Assembly: GCA_900169235.1 (NCBI GenBank)
Contig: FWCC01000738.1
Coordinates: forward strand, 1 to 14,034
Reading direction: 5' to 3'
DNA: 14,034 nt
Origin: Zarea fungicola
Taxonomy: Eukaryota > Ascomycota > Sordariomycetes > Hypocreales > Cordycipitaceae
Position 1 is the first letter of the stretch, and each line of letters opens with the position of its first letter. Of the stretch, positions 9,287 to 14,034 are shown one piece after another. The notes beneath the pieces are model-generated. The model was given only the letters and a program-made list of their open reading frames with translations. It was not told the DNA's origin and searched no databases. Made by a program: the position numbers and the translations under genes.

Positions 9287-9783
9287 ATGGCAGCAATCGG
9301 TTCTCTCGTATTCTGTACGGATTGTGGTAATCTACTTCCGGCAACCAAGGGTACGGAAAGAAATGTGCTCAAATGCGAGTGCTGCGGCGCTGAGAATCAA
9401 GGTCCGTAGTATCTTTCCCTTGTAGGAGCCTAATGAAGCATTGCTAACAGCATTCGTTTGCAATAGATACCGGCGCAAAGGGAACTGTCACACAATCGAA
9501 GCCGTCAGACTTCCCTTCCTTCTTAAGACAAAAGCTACAGTCCAGCGTTCAGTCCGTCGAGCGACACAATATTCAAACCGACAGCAAAATTCGTGAAACC
9601 TGTCCAAAGTGCGGTCGCGAGGAGGTGCGCTACACAAATTTGCAGCTTCGCAGTGTAGACGAAGGTTCAACCGTATTTTACATGTGTGACTGTGGTCATT
9701 CGTAAGTTGCGACTCAGCACATAAAACGAGCGGTGGCGCCAACTAACCTTGATAATTCCAACAGATGGCAACAGGACAATTAA
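9287..9783 (+). CDS. rpa12: DNA-directed RNA polymerase I subunit Rpa12 (A12.2), three exons
   Basis: Exons 9287-9401, 9467-9701 and 9765-9783 give 369 nt, 122 aa, close to the 125 aa of the yeast protein. Intron 1 (9402-9466) has an unusual donor GTCCGT, branch CTAAC and acceptor ATAG. Intron 2 (9702-9764) has donor GTAAGT, branch CTAAC and acceptor ACAG. The protein begins MAAIGSLVFCTDCGNLL. The N-terminal zinc ribbon uses C10, C13, C30 and C33. A linker with TQSKPSDFPSFLRQKL follows, then the TFIIS-like C-terminal ribbon with C84/C87 and C112/C114. The acidic hairpin QLRSVDEGSTV (residues 98-108) keeps the D103-E104 pair which in this family supports RNA cleavage. Role known from the family: Pol I transcript cleavage, backtrack rescue and termination in the nucleolus. 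Oddities: the last ligand pair is spaced C-x-C rather than C-x2-C, RSADEG has become RSVDEG, and the final exon is only 19 nt. The ATG has A at -3 and G at +4. Confidence 0.95.
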
Positions 9784-9828
9784 GGTGTTGTGTAACGCCA
9801 TTTTAGTCTATATATACTTCTATAAATT
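9784..9828. terminator. Shared 45-bp convergent 3' region of rpa12 and deoxyhypusine hydroxylase
   Basis: Only 45 bp separate the stop codons of two genes that face each other. The segment is A/T-rich, with TATATATA and TATAAATTTT motifs that could serve as efficiency and positioning signals on either strand. Both 3' UTRs must extend past it into the other gene, or be very short. The terminator role is inferred from position. Confidence 0.4.
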
Positions 9829-10853
9829 TTAAGCCGATGCACCAGCGACTTCTGGAATCAACGCATACTCGGTCTCTCCGCCTTTCTCATATTCGGCCAT
9901 GTCGAGCGCAACAATTACACTTTCGCGAACCACTTTTTCTTCGTCATGCAGAAAGCTCTTGAGAATATCTTCGACACCCTCCTCTTCCCCAAGGCTACCA
10001 AGAGCTTCGGCTGCTTCATGACGTACCATACTGGCCTCCTTGACGTTGCTCAGAGCCTTCGTCAGGGCTGGAATGGATGCAGGGTGCGAGAGCTGGCCGA
10101 AAACAAAGGCAATTTCATGTCGGAAGAGAGCAGAGGCGTCAGCAAAGCCCGTAGCTAGGGCAAGTACAGCGGGGACAGCCGTCGGCAGGTCGGGCGGCGA
10201 GGCCAGATCACGAAGGGAGAACATGGCACGGTATCGGAGGAAAAGGGGAAGCTTGTCATCCATGAGTTGCTTTCCGAGCTCCTCCACGTCTTTTTCGGTT
10301 TCGGCCGCAGGCGGGGCAGGGTCAACGGACGCGAAGTCACTAAGTAGGCGTTAGATAGGGAAATGTAACAGGACCAACTAATTACCAGTCACGCATACCT
10401 TGGCTTGAGCTTTTCTTTTTGGCCATCATTTGAGTTGGCCCACGCAATACGATCAATTGCAATCTCGCAGGTCTCCTTGACAGAAACATCCTCGCCCTCG
10501 CGGTCGCGGAACTCCTTGAGCAGCTCTAGACTTTCAGCGTGGCCAAGGGCACCTAGCGCCTCGGCCGCTTCGTGGCGGACCATCGGGTCTTCCTGCAAAT
10601 TACAGAGGACTCCACGAAGAGGCGCCACGGCGGCATCGTTTCCGGTCTGGCCAAGGCAGTAGGCGAGCTCGTGCTTCAGGAGTGCAGAAGGCGAAGCGAA
10701 GGCGTCTGCGATGCTCGCGATGGCGGGGCCAGCAACTGTGTCGTCAGTGACAGCTAGATGCTTAAGAGAGAAAAGAGCACGGAAGCGCACAGGGAGGGGG
10801 GTATCTTCCGATACTAGGCTCTCGCGGAGCTTTTCCACAGTGACCGTCGCCAT
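9829..10853 (-). CDS. lia1: Deoxyhypusine hydroxylase (HEAT-repeat di-iron enzyme), two exons
   Basis: Exons on the minus strand: 10853-10399 and 10339-9829, 966 nt, 321 aa. The intron (10398-10340, 59 nt) has donor GTATGC, branch CTAAC and acceptor TTAG; the junction codon gives [12 protein letters not shown]. The protein is two mirrored sets of short HEAT-like repeats joined by a linker at about 140-172. The four His-Glu pairs that bind the two irons are all present: H61-E62, H94-E95, H226-E227 and H259-E260, in [26 protein letters not shown] and [10 protein letters not shown]. Known function: hydroxylation of the deoxyhypusine residue of eIF5A, completing hypusine formation in the cytoplasm. 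Start chosen at GCCATGG (strong context); an in-frame ATG 17 codons upstream (10904) would add a segment that does not look like the family. The symbol is that of the yeast orthologue. Confidence 0.95.
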
Positions 10854-10942
10854 GGCATATAATACTGTCTCGCCGTGGAAATAATTATTTACAAGAAAGC
10901 GCAACCTGCCCGCACTTGAAAGATCTGATTAAAGAAAATTTA

Positions 10943-10976
10943 GGTGGGGTGGTGCGCCGATAACACCGACCCCACC
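10943..10976. repeat. Strong GC-rich hairpin: 12-bp stem, one bulge, 9-nt loop
   Basis: GGTGGGGTGGTG (10943-10954) pairs with CACC (10964-10967) and ACCCCACC (10969-10976), leaving a single bulged G at 10968 and the loop CGCCGATAA. AGATCT flanks it at 10921-10926 and, immediately after the stem, at 10977-10982. It lies about 90 bp upstream of the deoxyhypusine hydroxylase ATG, so it could be in that gene's 5' UTR, and about 90 bp upstream of the tRNA. Each arm also contains GTGGGG, a match to the fungal CreA consensus SYGGRG, in inverted orientation. Confidence 0.7.
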
Positions 10977-11050
10977 AGATCTCTTGGCCCGAGGCTAGAA
11001 ATTCTTTATAGCGAATAGTAAGCCAGCTCTTGTCAATGCACCATGGGAAG

Positions 11051-11061
11051 TGGTTTAACCA
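11051..11061. repeat. Small palindrome TGGTTTAACCA just upstream of the tRNA
   Basis: TGGTT and AACCA are reverse complements around a central T, ending 7 bp before the tRNA 5' end. It may fall in the pre-tRNA leader or in the TFIIIB-binding region. It is short enough to be chance. Confidence 0.35.
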
Positions 11062-11068
11062 TTTCGAC

Positions 11069-11140
11069 GGTTCCATGGTCTAACGGTTATGACTGCGGAT
11101 TCTGATTCCGCCAGCGAGGGTTCGACTCCCCCTGGAACCT
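11069..11140 (+). tRNA. tRNA-Gln (anticodon CUG)
   Basis: The 72-nt sequence folds as a cloverleaf. Acceptor stem GGTTCCA/TGGAACC is seven perfect pairs with discriminator T. The D-stem is GTC/GAC; anticodon stem GCGGA/TCCGC closes the loop TTCTGAT, with CTG at positions 34-36, reading CAG codons. The T-arm has loop TTCGACT and stem GAGGG/CCCCC with an A-C mismatch at its second pair. The internal promoters fit: A box TGGTCTAACGG and B box GGTTCGACTCC. There is no intron and CCA is not encoded, as usual in eukaryotes. A T10 run follows at 11144. Glutamine identity fits the anticodon. Confidence 0.95.
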
Positions 11141-11143
11141 ATA

Positions 11144-11153
11144 TTTTTTTTTT
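11144..11153 (+). terminator. RNA polymerase III terminator, T10
   Basis: Ten consecutive T begin three bases after the tRNA 3' end, with a second T run just after (11156-11161). This is a standard Pol III stop signal for the tRNA. Confidence 0.9.
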
Positions 11154-11161
11154 AATTTTTT

Positions 11162-11672
11162 GGTAACAATTATTTTCAGCAATTGTCAAATTCCAAGTAA
11201 CGGATATGGGACCGTCACTTGATAAAACAATGTCATCTTGCTGTATGACAGATCAAGTGCATGGTATTGGTTCCTTTTGTTGCCCCTGGGTGGCTGTTGC
11301 CGTGAATGCTTGTCAACTAGCTGCCTACTAAATTACCTGCCTCGGCGGAGCAAGCGCCTACCCTACAGATGGAACTGGAACATGGGGAAGAAGTTAAGGA
11401 TTGTAGAACTCAATACTGGTAGTATTTTGCTATCGAGGCATGTTTGCCGAAAAATTAGCACTCTGTACCTGGCTGTAATTGATTTTCAGGGCTGATCAAC
11501 GCCGTTGTCGGCCTACCTATCGGTCGCTGTGTAAATGGGCATTATTAAGCTTCCGTTATCCACATGTGTAATTGCCACTCTGGAAGATGGACCTACATTG
11601 CTACCGCTTCAACTTGTGCCTTGCAGTATTCCAACAGCACAGTTAAAAAATCATCACGAGGAATTCGTGATC
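11162..11672 (+). promoter_or_regulatory. Upstream region and 5' UTR of nbp35
   Basis: About 510 bp without a convincing gene. It must hold the nbp35 promoter. The frame of nbp35 stays open upstream as far as an ATG at 11535, but this part is A/T-richer than the gene and has no recognisable motif. An acceptor-like GATTTTCAG ends near 11490, so a 5' UTR intron is possible, but no clear donor pairs with it. Confidence 0.4.
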
Positions 11673-12701
11673 ATGGCGCCGTCTCTCGAGCACACTGAGT
11701 CGGTCGACGACGTCCTTGCCAACCCCATCAAGCAGAAACCGCAACTCGTCGCCCCGGAGCCGGAGCACTGTCCCGGGCCGGAATCAGAGCAGGCCGGCGC
11801 GGCGGCCTCGTGTGAGGGCTGTCCCAACCAGGCCATCTGCGCTTCTTCGACGCCAAAAGGTCCCGACCCGGACATCCCCATAATATCTTCGCGTCTCGAA
11901 AATGTCAAGCATAAGATACTCGTCCTCAGCGGCAAGGGCGGCGTGGGCAAGAGCACCTTCACGTCGCTCCTCGCCCATGCGTTTGCGACGAACCCCGAAA
12001 CCAACGTCGGCATCATGGACACGGACATTTGCGGGCCTAGCATACCCAAGATGATGGGCGTCGAGGACGAGACGATCCACGTGAGCGGCTCCGGATGGAC
12101 GCCAGTCTGGGTCATGGAGAATCTGGCCGTCATGAGCATCCAGTTCATGCTCCCCAGCCGCGACGAGGCTGTCATCTGGCGCGGACCCAAGAAGAACGGC
12201 CTTATCAAGCAGTTCCTGAAGGATGTGGAATGGGGTGACCTGGACTTCATGCTCGTCGACACGCCGCCAGGCACAAGCGATGAGCACCTGAGCGTCAACT
12301 CGTTCCTCAAGGAGAGCGGCATTGACGGCGCCGTCGTCGTCACAACACCACAGGAAGTCGCACTGCTCGACGTACGAAAGGAAATAGATTTCTGCCGCAA
12401 GGCAGGTATTCGCATACTAGGCCTGGCGGAGAACATGAGCGGCTTCGTCTGCCCCAACTGCAAGAACGAGAGCCAAATTTTCAAAGCCAGCACCGGCGGC
12501 GGCCGCGCGCTCGCCGAGGAGATGGGGATCCCGTTTCTAGGAGCCGTGCCGCTTGATCCTCGCATCAGAATGGCGTGCGATTACGGCGAGAGCTACTTCG
12601 ATTCGTTCCCAGATAGCCCGGCGTGCAAAGCGTTCCAAGGGTTGGTGCGCAATCTTGCGGGGCAGCTTGGGCTAGATACCAAGGATATTTTACCACAATA
12701 A
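11673..12701 (+). CDS. nbp35: Cytosolic Fe-S cluster assembly scaffold ATPase Nbp35
   Basis: One uninterrupted exon, 342 aa plus stop. The N-terminus has the Nbp35-specific ferredoxin-like motif C-x13-C-x2-C-x5-C at C33, C47, C50 and C56, which separates it from Cfd1. The Mrp/NBP35 P-loop domain follows: Walker [10 protein letters not shown] at 87-95, [11 protein letters not shown] from 115, [11 protein letters not shown] from 195, and the CPNC pair C260/C263 that in this family binds the bridging 4Fe-4S cluster between subunits. Known role: scaffold with Cfd1 that assembles 4Fe-4S clusters for cytosolic and nuclear proteins. The start [10 protein letters not shown] was chosen because it has A at -3 and G at +4, gives the usual length, and coincides with a rise in GC content; an in-frame ATG at 11535 would add 46 residues with no family resemblance. 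Codon use is more GC-rich than in the neighbouring scc2. The 3' end faces the GMF gene 140 bp away. Confidence 0.96.
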   Translation: MAPSLEHTESVDDVLANPIKQKPQLVAPEPEHCPGPESEQAGAAASCEGCPNQAICASSTPKGPDPDIPIISSRLENVKHKILVLSGKGGVGKSTFTSLLAHAFATNPETNVGIMDTDICGPSIPKMMGVEDETIHVSGSGWTPVWVMENLAVMSIQFMLPSRDEAVIWRGPKKNGLIKQFLKDVEWGDLDFMLVDTPPGTSDEHLSVNSFLKESGIDGAVVVTTPQEVALLDVRKEIDFCRKAGIRILGLAENMSGFVCPNCKNESQIFKASTGGGRALAEEMGIPFLGAVPLDPRIRMACDYGESYFDSFPDSPACKAFQGLVRNLAGQLGLDTKDILPQ

Positions 12702-12736
12702 TGACTAAATTTGACGAAATATAGGACAGAATAATG

Positions 12737-12750
12737 ATATATATATATAT
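12737..12750. repeat. (AT)7 microsatellite in a convergent 3' region
   Basis: Seven AT units followed by a short T run lie between the stops of nbp35 and the GMF gene. TA-rich elements of this sort act as 3'-end efficiency signals in fungi. Just after it, GGGTT (12762-12766) can pair with AACCC (12773-12777) across AAATCG. Confidence 0.6.
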
Positions 12751-12841
12751 TTTTTAAGTAAGGGTTAAATCGAACCCCCACTCTATCCAATAGGATGTGT
12801 TTTCATGCCATCTCTTGCCTTGCTTCTCCTTGAGAAAAAAA

Positions 12842-13491
12842 TTACTCAGTCTTTTTCAGTCGATCGGGTATATCTTCAAGATCTTCGACGCTTTCGATGT
12901 CAATGACGCGCCCTGCCTCGCTGTTGCTGCGCATAAGCTCCTTAGCCCCGGCGTATATCATTCTCATCTCGGCATTGCAGGTTTCGGGGAGGTAGTACAG
13001 CAAGACATACGGGACCGAGGCGCGGCCGTCGTCCTGCACGAGGACAGGTTAGCTTTTTCTTGCTGGTGCCAAGCAAGAAAACAAGGGCGGAAAATAAACA
13101 AACCAATGTCAGAGGGTAGCTGAGGAGGATAAAGCGAGGCGAATGATCAGGGAGATCATCACCAATCTCCTCAAGTGTGCTGTATACTGTCTTGTCGTCG
13201 TCCTGGCGAATCTCGTGCGTGTTCTTATCAATCAAATCTGGCCGAAGCGGGGAACAAATTAAATAATATTCAAAAATCAGACACGCCGTAAATTACATAC
13301 AAATAACGGCCTGAGGATCCTTGGCGCGGGAAGTAGAGAGACGGAATTTACGGAGATGTTCCTTGGTCTCGCCGGAGAACGTGTATAATCTAGATTCGGA
13401 TGCCTGTTAAAGTCATGTTAGCGGAAAACTAGGTTCCCGACGCCAGCATCCATTGTAAGAGATTGGGTTGCATCTCCCAATAGCGTACCAT
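12842..13491 (-). CDS. Glia maturation factor / Aim7-like ADF-cofilin protein, four exons
   Basis: Exons on the minus strand: 13491-13489 (the ATG alone), 13403-13301, 13237-13104 and 13033-12842, in total 432 nt, 143 aa. Introns: 13488-13404 (85 nt, donor GTACGC, branch CTAAC, acceptor ACAG), 13300-13238 (63 nt, GTATGT, GCCAG) and 13103-13034 (70 nt, GTTTGT, branch CTAAC, TGCAG). The protein starts MASESRLYTFSGETKEHLRK and continues with DPQAVIYLIDK, EIGDDLPDHSPRFILLSYPL, SVPYVLLYYLPETC and MIYAGAKELM. This is a single ADF-homology domain of the GMF type, at typical length. Known role: GMF proteins bind Arp2/3 and prune branched actin networks rather than severing filaments. The start is supported because skipping intron 1 joins ATG directly to GCATCCGAA, and the unspliced frame stops quickly. 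Residue-level binding sites were not checked. Confidence 0.92.
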
Positions 13492-13770
13492 CTTGAAGGG
13501 TTGTCAGGAAGAGCTCTGTCCTAGACGTTGGCAGACGAATTCACTGCGGGTGTCGTCATGCCCCGCGTGGCTGAAGGTGGTGGGTAAATTCGGTGGCTGA
13601 CGGAGGGGCATCAGTGGCTGTACAAACGCGAACTCTGAAGTGTCATGGCGCCAATGCAATGGAGCTCCACTGACCTGTAGTTTTGCGCAGTTTGTTAATG
13701 CTGATATGTTGAGAGAGAGAGGGAATCGTTGCGTTTTGCACATAGTTGGTTGCCGAAAATTATCTGCCCT

Positions 13771-13792
13771 ACCTTTTTTAACGAAAAAAGGT
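13771..13792. repeat. Perfect 9-bp inverted repeat, 4-nt loop
   Basis: ACCTTTTTT (13771-13779) is the exact reverse complement of AAAAAAGGT (13784-13792), with AACG between. It lies about 130 bp beyond the stop of the gene at 13924-14034 and about 280 bp upstream of the GMF ATG. It resembles a hairpin with an adjacent T run, but its A/T-rich arms make chance a real possibility. Confidence 0.6.
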
Positions 13793-13864
13793 GAGGTTTT
13801 TAGCTCAGGTTAGTCTCTTATTCCGCGCAACCGCAGATCACCAAACACTGCTCATATCAACATG

Positions 13865-13882
13865 TATATATATATATATATA
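13865..13882. repeat. (TA)9 microsatellite
   Basis: Nine TA units about 40 bp downstream of the stop of the minus-strand gene ending at 13924. Its position suits a 3'-end efficiency element for that transcript. Confidence 0.7.
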
Positions 13883-13923
13883 GTTATTGAATAACGCAAG
13901 AAATAAAATTTTGCAGAGGCCAA

Positions 13924-14034
13924 CTACAAATCGACTTCAAAGCCCTCGAATTTCTTCTCTTGGCGCAAAACGTCAGAACCGGCCACGTAATGGGAAGTTC
14001 GCATGAGAAGGCGTACTTGTGCCACGCCCCCACC
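13924..14034 (-). CDS. C-terminal 36 codons of an unidentified gene, cut by window edge
   Basis: The minus-strand frame from the window edge to TAG at 13926-13924 reads GGGVAQVRLLMRTSHYVAGS and then DVLRQEKKFEGFEVDL. It starts exactly on a codon boundary at the edge. The mix of hydrophobic and charged residues, and its position upstream of a TA repeat, look like a real C-terminus. I do not recognise the family. An intron could lie just beyond the edge, and part of the visible stretch could be intronic. Confidence 0.5.
   Translation of the reverse strand, partial: GGGVAQVRLLMRTSHYVAGSDVLRQEKKFEGFEVDL

Larger units (their letters stand above)
13492..13923. promoter_or_regulatory. Upstream region of the GMF gene and 3' flank of the next minus-strand gene
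   Basis: No gene seen in 432 bp. On the minus strand it carries a pyrimidine-rich run at 13711-13723 (GA repeat on the plus strand), about 220 bp upstream of the GMF ATG, which may mark the promoter. A 9-bp hairpin (13771-13792) and a (TA)9 repeat (13865-13882) lie nearer the neighbouring gene's stop, where they could act in 3'-end formation. Confidence 0.4.

Noticed and set aside
10854..10904. Upstream in-frame ATG for deoxyhypusine hydroxylase at 10904
   Set aside because: It would add 17 residues unlike the family, while the ATG at 10853 has a strong GCCATGG context and gives the expected length.
11041..11078. CCATGGGAA upstream of the tRNA nearly complementary to TTCCATGG in its acceptor arm
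   Set aside because: The match needs a bulge, and Pol III leaders are usually too short to include position 11041, so pairing in the precursor is unlikely.
11654..12565. 303-codon open frame on the minus strand across nbp35
   Set aside because: It is antisense to a clearly conserved gene and arises from GC-rich third positions. It is serine- and arginine-rich without any domain, and the sense protein carries all Nbp35 motifs.
12756..12785. tRNA B-box-like GGTTCGATT on the minus strand
   Set aside because: The following bases do not close a T-stem, no acceptor or anticodon stem could be built upstream, and no A box was seen.
1..14034. Mobile elements, CRISPR arrays, secondary-metabolite or defence genes
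   Set aside because: No transposase or reverse-transcriptase motif, terminal repeat pair with target duplication, spaced direct-repeat array, or recognised cluster gene was seen. The content is conserved housekeeping genes.

Overview
This window looks like nuclear DNA from a filamentous ascomycete (Pezizomycotina, probably Sordariomycetes and perhaps Hypocreales; the placement is inferred from protein character, not computed). It carries short introns of about 50-85 nt with GTATGT/GTACGC-type donors and CTAAC/CTGAC branch sites, single-gene transcription units, and several conserved housekeeping proteins.

Layout, left to right. (1) Positions 1-569, minus strand: the 5' end of a vacuolar Ca2+/H+ exchanger of the CAX/Vcx1 family, cut by the window edge. 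(2) Positions 570-3034: a gene-poor stretch of about 2.5 kb holding the exchanger's upstream region and the 3' flank of the next gene. (3) Positions 3035-8684, minus: the cohesin loader Scc2/Mis4/NIPBL, three exons, 1847 aa. The true N-terminus comes from two small 5' exons; the ATG that opens the long exon's reading frame lies inside intron 2. (4) Positions 8685-9286: a bidirectional promoter region with several palindromes. (5) Positions 9287-9783, plus: RNA polymerase I subunit Rpa12, three exons, 122 aa. (6) Positions 9829-10853, minus: deoxyhypusine hydroxylase, two exons, 321 aa, ending only 45 bp from Rpa12. (7) A strong hairpin at 10943-10976. (8) tRNA-Gln(CUG) at 11069-11140 with a T10 terminator. 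(9) Positions 11673-12701, plus: Nbp35, the scaffold P-loop ATPase of cytosolic Fe-S assembly, intronless, 342 aa. (10) Positions 12842-13491, minus: a glia maturation factor/Aim7 ADF-cofilin protein, four exons, 143 aa, the first coding exon being the ATG alone. (11) Positions 13924-14034, minus: the last 36 codons of an unidentified gene.

The genes are independent housekeeping functions: calcium storage, chromosome cohesion, rRNA transcription, eIF5A hypusination, glutamine decoding, Fe-S biogenesis and actin debranching. I see no operon-like logic, biosynthetic cluster, transposon, CRISPR array or defence system. Two of the enzymes handle iron (a di-iron hydroxylase and an Fe-S scaffold), but I would not read linkage into that.

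I did not find a convincing new system. The items most worth checking are a C-x-C instead of C-x2-C zinc-ligand pair in Rpa12, a 12-bp hairpin carrying inverted GTGGGG motifs upstream of deoxyhypusine hydroxylase, nested palindromes in the scc2/rpa12 promoter, an AT-hook in the Scc2 tail, and the single-codon first exon of the GMF gene.
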